DNA of 64,000 bases from Saprospiraceae bacterium (GCA_016706365.1 JADJJU010000005.1:62001-126000); one strand, 5' to 3'. Shown: positions 17,226 to 28,046, counted from the stretch's first letter. Program-made: numbers and translations. The notes: generated from the sequence alone by a model not told the origin.

Positions 17226-17229
17226 AAGC

Positions 17230-19169
17230 TCAATTACTATTGGCCTTTGCCTGATAATAAGATGCTTTACTTTGATCACCTATTGATTTATAAGTTTCAG
17301 AAAGTGCCCCATACAATCTCCTGCTATCAGGTACCATCCCGACCCCTTTTTCCATAATCAATATCCCAACATCGGGTTTCTTTAGCTTGCCTGTATAATG
17401 GGTAAAGCCAATATAATAGAAAAATTCCTCCAGTTCCTGCCTGTATTGTCCCGTAGTACTCAGATACTCTAAATATTCAAACATAAAAGGATGCCCGGGA
17501 ACTTCCTCTGCAATTTCTGTGAAGGATTTCATCAGTGGTTTAATCTGCCTGTTATGCCTGAAATATTCAGTGGAAACCCCTAGCTTCATGGTAAAAGCAT
17601 CATTATACCTGGGATATATTTGCAGTGATTTTTCAATTAACGGAGCGGCCTGATCCAGCAATTGAAGCTGGATATCTGTGTCAGTTTCCTGCTTGTATTG
17701 ATTGAAATACTGCGTGGCCATAAATACATTCGCTCTGGCAGAATTACCGGATACTTTGATCGCAGCTTCATTCAGAGTTTTATCATTTTCCCAGGCCGGC
17801 ACTCTGTCAAGCGTTTTCCAGATGTAGCCTATCATAAATATGAAAAAAATAGACAATGGGAGAATAGCAATATTTTTGTGTTTTGGTCCTTGCTGAACAC
17901 TTTTATTTTCCACGAGTATATTAGCCAGCCATAAAGTAAAGCCCAGGGATGACAGATAAATGAATCGTTCATTCATAAAGGTTCCAACGGAAAATACAAC
18001 ATTGGAAACTATCGAAATGGTGGTCATGAAAAATAGAATGGAAAAAGCTGTAATACTTTTTTTGTGCCAGCTTCTGTACACAATTGCAGCCAGAAACAAA
18101 TAAACCAAAAGAGAAATAATTGTCCCGATATCGGTCCATTCCATAATCGGAATATGATATGGGTAATAATCGTGCGTCAGGGGATGAGGGAAAAATAAGA
18201 GTTTAACGTATAAGCCCAGTGTATACATTATGGTAGCTGACTTCTGCAAACCATCCATTTCAAGGAAAGGATCATTGATCAGGCTGGTGACAGATTGTCC
18301 GCTATCCAGGAGGAAGCCGATAACCTGATATCTGAGTATTATATAAATAATCGTGACACTCAGCAAAGTGATTAATATCCTCCAAAATGACTTTGAATTT
18401 GGTTTTGAAAAAAACCACAGCGCAATCGGGATTACTGCCAGAAAAGTAATGGCATTTTCTTTTGCCAAAAGTCCTAATGCATAGAAAAATCCACTCAAAA
18501 TGAGCCAAAGATTTTTCCTGGATTTAGAATAAAGGATTGCTGCTCCCAATGCAGCTATCGAACCCATGAATGTCATGATCTCATCTCTCCCTTTAATATT
18601 TGCAACAACTTCAGAATGAACAGGATGAGCAAGAAATAGTAAGCCACAAATGAAAGGAATGCTCCAGAACCATTTTCTATCAATTTTCAAAGGCATCAGC
18701 AAATCCAATACCCATAGAATCAATACTCCTGTAAGAAAATAAAGCAACAAGTTGACCAGATGTCCGATAATCGGATTTTGTCCAAAAAATTGATGCTCGA
18801 TAGCAAATGTCGCAATAGATAATGGCCTGTATCTGGAGCCTGCCACCAAATTTTTCTGCTCACCAAAATATCCCTGAAAGCTCTCAGTGCTAAAGATTTT
18901 ACCAATTCCACTTATGCCTTCTTTCACATATTCATTGTCAACAATAACAATTTTGTCGTCAAGAGTATATGAATAACCGATACTCTGGCCGTAAAGAAGA
19001 CCAATAAGCAGCAAATAGATCCCGCATGCCCTGGCATATTTTTTAAAAATGAATTTTTATTAACGGAAAGATCCGGAAGATGAGTTTCTCTCTTTGGAGC
19101 TGAACTGATTTCAGACTGCGGTCTTCCTTTTGAAGCTGAATTGCTTCTTTTTTTTCCGGGATTGGCCAT
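17230..19169 (-). CDS. TMTC-like multi-pass glycosyltransferase with C-terminal TPR, interrupted by a 1-base indel
   Basis: The main frame (to 19014 and just beyond) encodes about 600 residues: SYTLDDKIVIVDNEYV with an acidic pair in the first loop, YRPLSIATFAIEHQFFG, HLVNLLLYFLTG, and some ten membrane helices, then a C-terminal TPR-like region from about residue 440. This is the TMTC/GT-C arrangement. That frame has no ATG. An ATG at 19169 opens another frame encoding a basic low-complexity leader (ANPGKKRSNSASKGRPQSE) that runs to the first helix. One extra base in the A/T homopolymers at 19037-19061 joins them into a 646-residue protein. Sugar and acceptor unknown. Confidence 0.75.
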
Positions 19170-19279
19170 TGATTTTCCTCAAATTGTTTTCAGGGAATGA
19201 AAATATATGTTTTTTATGAATATATATTATTAGTTCTAAAAATCTTAAGGCAGGAGAGGGGAATTATATCTAAAAAAAG

Positions 19280-19315
19280 AAATCCCTGCCACAATTTGCG
19301 GCAGGGATTTTTATT
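19280..19315. terminator. Bidirectional rho-independent terminator
   Basis: AAATCCCTGCC and GGCAGGGATTT form an 11-bp perfect stem around a nine-base loop, with T-rich runs on both strands. It lies 55 bases beyond the sucA stop codon and should end sucA transcription on the minus strand. Confidence 0.85.
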
Positions 19316-19366
19316 TCAATAAAAGAGATTTGCAGATAAAGTCTAATTATTCAAATGCACTGGCGA

Positions 19367-22087
19367 TTAAATTAGCCTCCTGCTCATCATGCACTTTTTA
19401 TATCCTGTTGCCGGTGAAGCACTGGCTTTTCTGGAAATCAGTTTGTCAAATAATCCCGGATAATTTACAACCAGATGCGACCAGGCACCCATGTTCATAG
19501 ACTCTTCCTGCACCCAAATTTTCTCTGCACCTTTATACTTTTCCACAATCTTTTGAATCTGAGTCTCTGCGAGAGGATAAAGTTGTTCTATTCTGACAAT
19601 CGCCACATCATCTCTTTTAAGTTCCTCTTTTTTCTGAAACAGCCCATAGTATACCTTACCTGAGCAGAAAAGGATTCTTTTTATATTTTTAGCCTGATTA
19701 CTAGTCACTCCTGCATCGTCAATTATTTCCTGGAAGCGTTTGCCTTTGTGGAAATCCTCCCGGGAAGACACGCACAATGGATGTCTTAGCAATGATTTAG
19801 GTGACATAACGATCAAAGGCTTTCTGAACTCCCATTCCAACTGCCGGCGAAGAGCATGGAACATATTAGCCGGAGTGGTAGGATTGATAACTACCATATT
19901 CAAACTGGCGCAAAGTTGTAGAAATCTTTCTAATCTTGCACTGGAATGTTCTGGCCCCTGCCCTTCATAACCGTGTGGTAATAGCATGACCAGCCCTGTC
20001 ATTCTTTGCCATTTGCTTTGGCCCGCAGCCAGATATTGATCCACGATAACTTGCGCTCCATTATAGAAATCACCGAACTGAGCCTCCCAAATTACGAGTG
20101 AGTTAGGACTTGCCATCGAATATCCATACTCAAATCCAAGTACTGCAAATTCTGATAAGAGCGAATTGTAAATTCTAAATTTGCCCTGTTTGGCTGCAAT
20201 TCCATCCAGTCTGTTTAATTCTCTGTAGTCATTGCTGTCATAAAATACTGCATGTCTGTGGGAAAAAGTACCTCTTTTTACATCCTGACCACTGAACCTT
20301 ACATCTTTCTCTTCCAGCAGGATGGAACCATATGCCAGTAATTCTCCCAATTGCCAGTCAAGCTTGTTCTCATCCAGCAATTTTTTTGAACCAGCCATTA
20401 GCCTGCTGATCTTACCCAATGGGGAGAAATCTGCCGGAATAGTAGAAAGATGATTTAGAATCTTATCTACTGAATCTGCAGCAATTCCGGTATCCGGAGA
20501 TTTCTCAAAATGCTTCTGAGTAGCATGCTTAGTCAGCGCTCTCCAGGCTTTCTCAGGCTCCTGATATTTGTATGGTAATGGTTTTTCTTTTACATGATCC
20601 AGGCGAGCCTGCAAATCATCCCAGAATGCTTTTTCCATAGCGTTTGCAAGATCCTGTTCAATACTTCCTCTGTTAACAAGTGCATTGATATAGATTTCTC
20701 TTGGATCCGGGTGTTTACTAATCAGAGTATACATTTCAGGCTGGGTGAATTTCGGATCATCACCCTCATTGTGCCCATGTCTGCGATAGCAGACCATGTC
20801 GATGAACACATCCACATTAAATTTTTGTCTGAATTCCGTTGCCAATTCTATGGCATATACTACTGCCTCAGGATCATCTCCATTTACATGGAAAACCGGA
20901 GCATTGATTGCATTAGCCAATCCTGTGCAATACGTGGAGGAACGGGCATCATCAAAATCAGTTGTAAAACCAATTTGATTGTTGATTACAAAGTGCAATG
21001 TTCCCCCTGTATAATACCCTTTCAATTTTGACATTTGAATTACTTCATATACCACACCCTGTCCGGCCAAAGCAGCATCACCGTGAATTAATACAGGAAG
21101 TATTTTGTCAAAATCACTGTTGTATAATAAATCCGCTTTTGCTCTTGCAAATCCTTCGACCACCGGATTCACTGATTCCAGGTGAGATGGATTGGGAGTA
21201 AGTTTAAGATGTACAGTTTTACCTGCAGGTGTCTCAACCATGGAAGAATAACCAAGGTGATACTTTACGTCTCCATCTCCATAGCTAAGGTCAGGGACTG
21301 CTGTGCCCTCAAATTCATTGAAAATCTGTTCGTAAGTTTTTCCCATGATATTGGCCAGAACATTCAATCTTCCTCTGTGTGCCATCCCGATAATAACTTC
21401 TTCCACACCCAGTTCTGCTCCTTTATTAATAGTGGCATCGAGTGCAGCAATGGTAGTCTCTCCTCCCTCCAGCGAGAATCTTTTTTGACCCACATATTTG
21501 GTATGCAGGAATTTTTCAAACATAGCGGACCCATTGAGTTTCGAAAGTATTCTTTTCTTTTTCTCCATATCAAAGCCGTAAAAATCCTTGCCCGCAGCTT
21601 TTTCCATCTCATCACGGAGCCAGTATCTTTGCTCCATATTTTCGATGTGCATGAATTCCACCCCGATATTGCCACAATACACAAGCTTCAGATGCGCGAT
21701 TAATTCACTTAAAGTAACATTTTTTAACCCTACTACCTGAGCAGCATGGAAGACTTGATTAAGGTCTTCTTCAGTCAATTGATAATCCGCGAGGTCCAGA
21801 TGAGGTCTCCTGTCCTTTCTCTGACGTATGGGGTTGGTAGTGGAAAGCAGGTGACCACGCGTCCTGAATGCATAAATTATCTTTAATACACCCAGCTCCT
21901 TGATAAGATTACCACTGTCTTTTGCAACCTGATAACCATTAGAATTTCCATTTTTTAAGGCAAAATCAAATCCCTCAAAAAATGTTCTCCAGCTTTGATC
22001 AATGGTTTCAGGAGAAGTCTGGTAGGTCTTATACAATGAGTCTATATAACTCGGATGGGCATTGAAAATATACGATAAATCGTTCAT
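19367..22087 (-). CDS. sucA: 2-oxoglutarate dehydrogenase E1 component
   Basis: A 906-residue thiamine-diphosphate enzyme of standard E1o length. The N-terminus (LSYIFNAHPSYIDSLYKTYQ ... SWRTFFEGF) is the conserved E2-contacting region. MAHRGRLNVLANIMGK, HGDAALAGQGVVYE and VNGDDPEAVVYA with RRHGHNEGDDP mark the ThDP/Mg site; IWEAQFGDFYNGAQ and LLPHGYEGQGPEHSSAR lie in the transketolase pyrimidine domain. It catalyses the decarboxylation and lipoyl transfer step of the TCA-cycle complex. The E2 partner (sucB) is not adjacent. The gene is monocistronic with a strong terminator downstream. Confidence 0.97.
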   Translation of the reverse strand: MNDLSYIFNAHPSYIDSLYKTYQTSPETIDQSWRTFFEGFDFALKNGNSNGYQVAKDSGNLIKELGVLKIIYAFRTRGHLLSTTNPIRQRKDRRPHLDLADYQLTEEDLNQVFHAAQVVGLKNVTLSELIAHLKLVYCGNIGVEFMHIENMEQRYWLRDEMEKAAGKDFYGFDMEKKKRILSKLNGSAMFEKFLHTKYVGQKRFSLEGGETTIAALDATINKGAELGVEEVIIGMAHRGRLNVLANIMGKTYEQIFNEFEGTAVPDLSYGDGDVKYHLGYSSMVETPAGKTVHLKLTPNPSHLESVNPVVEGFARAKADLLYNSDFDKILPVLIHGDAALAGQGVVYEVIQMSKLKGYYTGGTLHFVINNQIGFTTDFDDARSSTYCTGLANAINAPVFHVNGDDPEAVVYAIELATEFRQKFNVDVFIDMVCYRRHGHNEGDDPKFTQPEMYTLISKHPDPREIYINALVNRGSIEQDLANAMEKAFWDDLQARLDHVKEKPLPYKYQEPEKAWRALTKHATQKHFEKSPDTGIAADSVDKILNHLSTIPADFSPLGKISRLMAGSKKLLDENKLDWQLGELLAYGSILLEEKDVRFSGQDVKRGTFSHRHAVFYDSNDYRELNRLDGIAAKQGKFRIYNSLLSEFAVLGFEYGYSMASPNSLVIWEAQFGDFYNGAQVIVDQYLAAGQSKWQRMTGLVMLLPHGYEGQGPEHSSARLERFLQLCASLNMVVINPTTPANMFHALRRQLEWEFRKPLIVMSPKSLLRHPLCVSSREDFHKGKRFQEIIDDAGVTSNQAKNIKRILFCSGKVYYGLFQKKEELKRDDVAIVRIEQLYPLAETQIQKIVEKYKGAEKIWVQEESMNMGAWSHLVVNYPGLFDKLISRKASASPATGYKKCMMSRRLI

Positions 22088-22260
22088 CTGAATAAGTTCA
22101 TTTGATGGTATAGATACAGAACCTTGTCTGTTTTTGTTGAAAATGGATGCAAAATTATTAATTTTGAATCTTTATAGTGGAATAAATCAAAATACATTCG
22201 TTAAGAAAATAGATTTAACGTCTGCTTCGTTCAAACTAATCTGTTTTTAAAGACAAATAC

Positions 22261-22461
22261 ATGAAAAACACAACCTTGAAATATGTTTTTTGGATAGCAA
22301 TTTTGCTGGTTTCAACTTTATCATTTCCTTCCTGCGCAGTTAAGAGTGGCTGCCCTGCTGAGGTTTCGAGAGAGCAAGCGATTAAAGCAAACAAGAAAAA
22401 GAAAAGAGATAAGCCAACAGAGTTGTTTTCTAAAGATGTGCGCAAAAAAATGAAAGGTTAG
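22261..22461 (+). CDS. Small putative lipoprotein
   Basis: A 66-residue protein with a signal peptide ending in a lipobox-like LSFPSC, then a short Cys/Pro motif (GCPAEVS) and a strongly basic tail (ANKKKKRDKPTELFSKDVRKKMKG). It is divergent from sucA, and its stop overlaps the stop of the convergent permease gene by 4 bases. Tiny basic lipoproteins of this form are common but uncharacterised in Bacteroidota. Confidence 0.65.
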   Translation: MKNTTLKYVFWIAILLVSTLSFPSCAVKSGCPAEVSREQAIKANKKKKRDKPTELFSKDVRKKMKG

Positions 22462-23660
22462 AACCATTTTAATCGTCTTCCTTTGGCGCCGGCGATTTCT
22501 TGTAGCCAATTTCCAATAATATTCAAACTGATCAGAATTCCTGCTATCATCAGACCGGGAAATAATACCAGCCACCAGGCTTCCGGATGTCTTCTGATGC
22601 CAGCAATTTGATTTCCCCAGCTGACCTGCTCTAATGGAAGTCCCAGACTCAAAAATGACAGTGTGGCGTCCAGCATAATTACCCCTGAAAAACCAAATGC
22701 AAAAACAGTAATTAGTGGAGTCCAGATATTGGGCATTAAATCCCTAATTAAAACTGTTGCAAAGGGTACTTCCTGATGCCGCACCTGTTGAAGGAAGGGT
22801 AGATATTTTCTTCTCATAACTTCTGATCTGACAAGCCGCGCGGTCAGAGGCCAGGTCAGAATACTGATCAAACTTATCATCGACACAATGTTTTGCTGCT
22901 TAACAATAGCCGTTAAAGCCAGAATAATCAGCAACGCAGGAATAGCCGTCAGCCATTCAACGATTCTGGAAACAGCGCTATCAAGTGGGATTTTTATCCA
23001 TTTGGCTTTAATCGCCCTCTTTTTTTCCAGGTAATCCATCAAATAGAAAATGATGATAAGCGCTATTAAACAACAAATAATCATGATTATAATATTAACA
23101 GAGCTTAATGCATTCAAAGTAAATAAATCAATCCAGTGCAGGATCAGAATCAGAAAGATGATCGCCGAAATGATCCTGATCAAAGCCCCGACAGGGCTCC
23201 ATTTTATTTCCTCATCTCCAAACCAACCTGAAGAAGCACCCAGAATGATCCCGATAATTAATGAAATAATCATTACACCAAATCCTATTACCAGCGCATA
23301 CCATATTCCACTTATTAACCCTGCTGCTACATCTCTGCCCAGGTGATCTGTACCTGCCCAATGTCTGATAGCATTTTCTCCCTGGCCTGAAATGCTGAGT
23401 GGTGGCAATATTCGCCGTTTCAGATCTATGTTTTTTTCAGAAATTGGTATAATAGGAAGCAATTGCCAGGAAGTGTCGGAAGTATTTATTTGGGTTGATT
23501 CATTCGGGAAATAGAATGTTTCATTTTCTGTTTTCAGAATAATGGGGCTGTCCCCTTTTAGTAAGGGTGTAATAATTGACAGCAGCATCAACATAATCAT
23601 AAATGCTATGCTCCACTTAACACTTTGAGGCATTTGCCATTTTAGAAAATTCATTCTCAT
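22458..23660 (-). CDS. Peptide-type ABC transporter permease (DppC/OppC-like)
   Basis: A 400-residue membrane protein with the EAA-loop region (LVRSEVMRRKYLPFLQQVRHQEV) and C-terminal DATLSFLSLGLPLEQVSWGNQI typical of DppC. AGTDHLGRDVAAGLI near residue 105 is the conserved entry to the transport domain. It is about 100 residues longer than E. coli DppC, with an extra membrane segment (NIIIMIICCLIALIIIFYLMDYLEKK) inserted in the core. It overlaps the upstream permease by 4 bases. The neighbouring solute-binding lipoprotein suggests import of peptides or a related solute. No ATPase gene is nearby. Confidence 0.85.
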   Translation of the reverse strand: MRMNFLKWQMPQSVKWSIAFMIMLMLLSIITPLLKGDSPIILKTENETFYFPNESTQINTSDTSWQLLPIIPISEKNIDLKRRILPPLSISGQGENAIRHWAGTDHLGRDVAAGLISGIWYALVIGFGVMIISLIIGIILGASSGWFGDEEIKWSPVGALIRIISAIIFLILILHWIDLFTLNALSSVNIIIMIICCLIALIIIFYLMDYLEKKRAIKAKWIKIPLDSAVSRIVEWLTAIPALLIILALTAIVKQQNIVSMISLISILTWPLTARLVRSEVMRRKYLPFLQQVRHQEVPFATVLIRDLMPNIWTPLITVFAFGFSGVIMLDATLSFLSLGLPLEQVSWGNQIAGIRRHPEAWWLVLFPGLMIAGILISLNIIGNWLQEIAGAKGRRLKWF

Positions 23661-25045
23661 GGGATAGGAATTTTCTTTTTCTGCAAAATATTGGGGTCCG
23701 TCTTATACATTACTGCATCTGCAATCAATAGTCCCAGGATAGAAAAACTTCCCCCTAATAATATAATGCCAAAAACCACCTGGGTATCTCTTGTAATAAT
23801 AGAACCGATAAGCAGGCTCCCCAGGCCCGGCAAGTTGAAAATAGACTCTATCACAATTGAGCCTGAAACCAAAGCAGGTATTAATCGCCCCAGATATACA
23901 GAAAGTATTCCCAATGCATTTTTCCATGCGTAGGTATGAATGATCTTTCTGGCTGGAACTCCCCGCAAGACAGAGGCGCTCACATATTCTTTTTGCAATT
24001 CTGCTGACATGATATTGTTTACCTGTCTGGACAGTCCCGGAATTCCACAAAGAATTATGACTAAAAGAGGCAGGATCAAAAATGGAATTATCCTGAAAAA
24101 ATCTGTGAAAAAGAAACCGTGTGCTGATATTGGAAAAGCCCCCGGTGTTGGAAAAATACCTATGGGACCAGCTCCTGTGAAGACCAGCATAGCTATGATG
24201 GCAATCAAAAATATAGGAAGCGAAGAAATAAGAAACATTAATGTGTATGAGAATTTTGTGAACCAATGCTGTGCACGGGTAGAAGTGTAAATTCCCCAAT
24301 ACATTGAAACAAGTACTATCATTAAAATCGCAAAGGCATTAATGGAGACAGTCCATTTAAATGCAGGCCAAATTTTTTGCCAGACAGGACGATTGTCTCT
24401 GCTTGAATTTCCCCAATTGCCCCTGATTATTTCACTTATCCAGAGATGATACTGGTTCCGGCTACCATTCCATCTCAGCATGGGGATTTTACTTTTCCAG
24501 GAATCTTTTTTACTGTTTAGTTGAAGAATGGATTCATATAAAATGTCTGAATGGGAGCTGGGAATAAAATTATCTAATGCTCTAATTTGATTAAAGACAG
24601 TAAGAATTGTAGCCGGACTGGATGCTGTATCTAATGTTTGGCCAAGAAAAATGGGAATATCGGGGGTACTTTCAGCCAGAAAGTCTTTTTTTGCTTTCAA
24701 ATAATCTTGCAAGACATCACTGTTGCCTGTATGAGCCAGGATCTTTTTAGCAACTTTCCTTTCCGGCAGATAAAGTATATTCTCCAGCTTGCCGGATCCT
24801 GCAAATGAGACGTTGCTGATGTAGAAAAGCGGCAAATGATATCCATTTTTCTCAGTTATTTGAATATACTGATTCCTGAATTCTTCAAACCTTTTATTGT
24901 TTGAGGACAACTCTTCAATGGGCAAATCCATTTCAGTGAGCACAGGATCATCTGGTGTAAGTCTGCTGAGGGTAAAGCACAGCAATGACAAGACCAACAG
25001 TGAAGGAATAAAATATAGCACTTTCTTAAGCCAAAACTTACTCAT
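23657..25045 (-). CDS. Peptide-type ABC transporter permease (DppB/OppB-like) with large extracytoplasmic insert
   Basis: A 462-residue permease. The first helix (VLYFIPSLLVLSLLCFTLSRLTPDDP) is the DppB start, and the C-terminal half has the family signature SRQVNNIMSAELQKEYVSASVLRGVPARKII and SIVIESIFNLPGLGSLL. Between helices 1 and 2 lies a polar insert of roughly 190 residues (about 35-225) that E. coli DppB lacks; it should face the periplasm and may replace or assist the binding protein. It sits between the binding lipoprotein and the DppC-like permease in one transcription unit. Confidence 0.88.
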   Translation of the reverse strand: MSKFWLKKVLYFIPSLLVLSLLCFTLSRLTPDDPVLTEMDLPIEELSSNNKRFEEFRNQYIQITEKNGYHLPLFYISNVSFAGSGKLENILYLPERKVAKKILAHTGNSDVLQDYLKAKKDFLAESTPDIPIFLGQTLDTASSPATILTVFNQIRALDNFIPSSHSDILYESILQLNSKKDSWKSKIPMLRWNGSRNQYHLWISEIIRGNWGNSSRDNRPVWQKIWPAFKWTVSINAFAILMIVLVSMYWGIYTSTRAQHWFTKFSYTLMFLISSLPIFLIAIIAMLVFTGAGPIGIFPTPGAFPISAHGFFFTDFFRIIPFLILPLLVIILCGIPGLSRQVNNIMSAELQKEYVSASVLRGVPARKIIHTYAWKNALGILSVYLGRLIPALVSGSIVIESIFNLPGLGSLLIGSIITRDTQVVFGIILLGGSFSILGLLIADAVMYKTDPNILQKKKIPIP

Positions 25046-25063
25046 TGGATTAGAGTTTCCTGC

Positions 25064-26851
25064 TTATTTGGGTCTTATGAGATTTTCATAATAACCGGGC
25101 CTGACAATACTTGTCTCGACATTCAAATGTTTTCTGGCTGCAATTCTTTCGAGTGGTGCTACCAGGAAAACTACCGGTTGCTGATCATATATGAGTTTTT
25201 GGATTTCCATAAATGTTTTCTCCTGATCCTTGCTTTGCTGTTGAGTTCTTGCGAGCTGAATCAAGCTATCCACCTGCGAATTTCTGAAATTCATAAAGTT
25301 ATTACCTCCGGTTGCCGTCGCATCAGAATGCCAGGTAATATATAATTGCTCCTCATCAGATTGCACCGGAAATCTGCCGGCGAGATTGGCCATATCAAAC
25401 TCCCGATTACGGACATTGCTGATCAGAGTAGCATTATCTATAGCTGAAATATCAATTCTGATCCCAACTTTTTCTGCATTTTGCTGAAATATGAGCGCAA
25501 GATCTTGTCCCAGTTTTCTTTGGCTGGTGAGCAAGTCGAATTGTAATTCCTGAATCCGCCCGTCGATTGTTTTATCCAGAATTCCATTACTATTACTATC
25601 CTTCCAGCCATCTTTCTGAAGTATATTTTTTGCTTCTTCTATACTGAAATCCACTGGCTTCAGATCTTTATTAAAATAGCTCTTACGCGGGTGGATAGGG
25701 CTGGGAATTCTTGTTGCAAGCCCTTCAAATAAGGAATCAATGATTAGTTTGATATCAAAAACTCTTGCAATAGCACGTCTTACTTCGAGTGAAGCCAAAG
25801 CAGGATGATCATTATTCAAAGCCATATAAAAATATTGCAAAACCTCAGGTTCATAAAGTGCGATGTCTGCCAGGACGTTAGTATCTTTTCTAAGGGCTGA
25901 GTATTGTTCGGGTGAAAAATCTCCCATGATATCCACAGCTCCCGCTTTCAAGGCTGCAATCGCTGTTTGTTCGTCAGGAATGATTTTGAATACAATTTCA
26001 TCAGGATAAGCCGTAAATGAATGCCGTTTGCCCTGAAATTCTTCTGTCCAGTGATCTTTCTTTTTGCGAAGGAGAATATATTGTCCGGTTTGCCATTCTG
26101 CCAGCTCGTAGCAGCCGGAGCCACTAATTTTTTCCCGGGAATAGACACTGCTGCTAAATGATTCTGCAAATGCAGCGAGGGTCTTATTTTGTTTGTATAA
26201 ACTTTCCAGTTTTTTTAAATCCAGGAATCTGTCAATAGGAAAGTTTTTGATTACCTCGCTGCTGTCATATATATGTGATGGGATGATGGGCAATGCTGTG
26301 ATAAGTTGATGATTGAGATCATCAGATTTTGGATAGTAAATGCTAAAATTCTTACCATCTGCATCATCCGTTTCCAGCTTGATACCGCTAAGGTCCATAC
26401 CAGAAGCCCCTGAACCATACAGATCACATATCAGCGTTGCTTTGAGTGAAAAGAATACATCTTCTACAGTAACAGACTTGCCATCATCCCACTTCGCATC
26501 TTCCAGTATTTCTATATCCAGGCGCAACAGGTTCGCAAATTTGCCTGTATCTATCTGCACTGCTGAATTAATTGTTTTTGCAAGCAATGGTGATTCGGTA
26601 AGTGAAATAGGATCTTGCTCAAATAAGGATGAAAATATTTTCTGAACCACCTGGACAGCCAGACTACTTTGGACCAAAATTGGATTGAGACCTTCAGGAT
26701 CATCCGCCAATCTGGAAACTACTACTACAGATTCCTCCTTTTCAGTTTTGCACGAAACCAGGAAGCCTGCCATCAAAATCAATACCAATATCCATGTATG
26801 CCGGGTGAAATTTGTGATTGATATTCTGTTATTTATGAAATAAATTTCCAT
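25064..26851 (-). CDS. Solute-binding lipoprotein, family 5 (peptide/nickel type)
   Basis: A 595-residue protein with an N-terminal hydrophobic segment and lipobox (LMAGFLVSC), followed by family 5 features: RLADDPEGLNPILVQSS, EDAKWDDGKSVTVEDVFFSLKA, GSGCYELAEWQTGQYILLRK, ALNNDHPALASLEVRRAIARVFD and a C-terminal two-domain closure. It should deliver peptides or similar compounds to the two permeases encoded 18 bases downstream. It is anchored in a membrane leaflet facing the periplasm. Confidence 0.88.
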   Translation of the reverse strand: MEIYFINNRISITNFTRHTWILVLILMAGFLVSCKTEKEESVVVVSRLADDPEGLNPILVQSSLAVQVVQKIFSSLFEQDPISLTESPLLAKTINSAVQIDTGKFANLLRLDIEILEDAKWDDGKSVTVEDVFFSLKATLICDLYGSGASGMDLSGIKLETDDADGKNFSIYYPKSDDLNHQLITALPIIPSHIYDSSEVIKNFPIDRFLDLKKLESLYKQNKTLAAFAESFSSSVYSREKISGSGCYELAEWQTGQYILLRKKKDHWTEEFQGKRHSFTAYPDEIVFKIIPDEQTAIAALKAGAVDIMGDFSPEQYSALRKDTNVLADIALYEPEVLQYFYMALNNDHPALASLEVRRAIARVFDIKLIIDSLFEGLATRIPSPIHPRKSYFNKDLKPVDFSIEEAKNILQKDGWKDSNSNGILDKTIDGRIQELQFDLLTSQRKLGQDLALIFQQNAEKVGIRIDISAIDNATLISNVRNREFDMANLAGRFPVQSDEEQLYITWHSDATATGGNNFMNFRNSQVDSLIQLARTQQQSKDQEKTFMEIQKLIYDQQPVVFLVAPLERIAARKHLNVETSIVRPGYYENLIRPK

Positions 26852-27131
26852 TGATCACTTAATTGAAGGGAATTATTAATCTGCCAAGTAGCGCTGAAAG
26901 TTACGGTACTTTTGGCTTATTTGCGCATCCACATTAGTGCCTAACAGTAATAAGTGTACATTAAGTAAAGCGGGTCAAGAGTCATATTTCGGGGCTACTA
27001 TAACATAATGATGATAATATTGCTGTTTGTTAATTCTCTCTGAACTCAGATTACAATTTTTTGAGTTTACCCTACTTCAAAATTAACCTTGTGGCTTAAA
27101 TCACGTTGTTTGTAAAGTAAGTAATATTCAA

Positions 27132-28046
27132 ATGAAAAATATCTTGATAGTCGGGGGTACTGGTATGATTGGAGAAGTATTGCAAAAACTTCTGAATACA
27201 AAACATTATCGGGTGGGTATATTAACCCGCGCCAGAACCTCGCCCCGGGTTGGCATTAAATATTTTCAATGGAATCCGAATGACAAATTTGTTGATCCGG
27301 AAGCAATACGATTTGCGGATATCATTGTCAATCTTAGTGGAGAGAATGTTGCAGGAGGAAGATGGACTGAAAAGAGAAAAAAAGCAATTACTCAAAGCCG
27401 CTTGATTTCTAATGAAATTTTGATCGAAGCTTGTGCCAATGAAAAAAAATGGCCGGAAGTTTATCTTTCAGCAGGAGGTATGAATTTTTATGGTGATAGA
27501 GGAGATGAATTGCTTAGTGAATCTTCCGGAAAAGGAAATGATGGATTTTTACCGGAAAGTTGTGCATTGTGGGAATCTGCTGTCCGGCAATGGGAAGTAT
27601 ATGATGTTCGTACAGCACAATTCAGAATGGGAATTGTGCTGTCAAATAAAGATGGTGCTTTACCAAAAATGGCGATGAGTATCCCATGGGGCATTGCACC
27701 TTATTTCGGCCATGGAAGACAATGGGTTTCCTGGATTCATGTACATGATATGGCTGCAATATTCCTGCATGCTATACAAAATGAGCAGCTGAGGGGTATT
27801 TATAATGCCGCGAGCCCGGATCCCCGAACCAATAAGGAATTTATAAAATCTGTTTTGAAGAAAATGGGCAGAAAGGCTCTTGTTCTGTCAGTTCCAACCT
27901 GGGCCCTGCATATTCTCTTAGGTGAAATGTCAGAAACAGTTCTGAGCAGTGTGAGACTGGATATAAGCAATCTTCAAAGCTCAGGATTTAAATTTAAATA
28001 TCCAACTCTCCAAAAAGCACTTGATCAGTTGTTCGATGAAAAATAG
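27132..28046 (+). CDS. TIGR01777 family NAD(P)-dependent epimerase/oxidoreductase (YfcH-like)
   Basis: A 304-residue extended short-chain dehydrogenase. The nucleotide-binding motif is IVGGTGMIGEVLQ, and the diagnostic NLSGENVAGGRWTEKRKKAI motif of the TIGR01777 subfamily follows. Later motifs (FRMGIVLS, WVSWIHVHD, NAASPDPRTNKEF) are also as in the family. Substrate is unknown. It is monocistronic, divergent from the binding lipoprotein across a 280-base intergenic region in which I see no clear element. Confidence 0.88.
   Translation: MKNILIVGGTGMIGEVLQKLLNTKHYRVGILTRARTSPRVGIKYFQWNPNDKFVDPEAIRFADIIVNLSGENVAGGRWTEKRKKAITQSRLISNEILIEACANEKKWPEVYLSAGGMNFYGDRGDELLSESSGKGNDGFLPESCALWESAVRQWEVYDVRTAQFRMGIVLSNKDGALPKMAMSIPWGIAPYFGHGRQWVSWIHVHDMAAIFLHAIQNEQLRGIYNAASPDPRTNKEFIKSVLKKMGRKALVLSVPTWALHILLGEMSETVLSSVRLDISNLQSSGFKFKYPTLQKALDQLFDEK

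Noticed and set aside
22130..22170. Bacteroidota promoter upstream of the small lipoprotein gene (TTTG and TAATTTTG)
   Set aside because: The spacer is about 23 bases, longer than usual, and AT-rich DNA gives such matches often; not strong enough to list as a feature.
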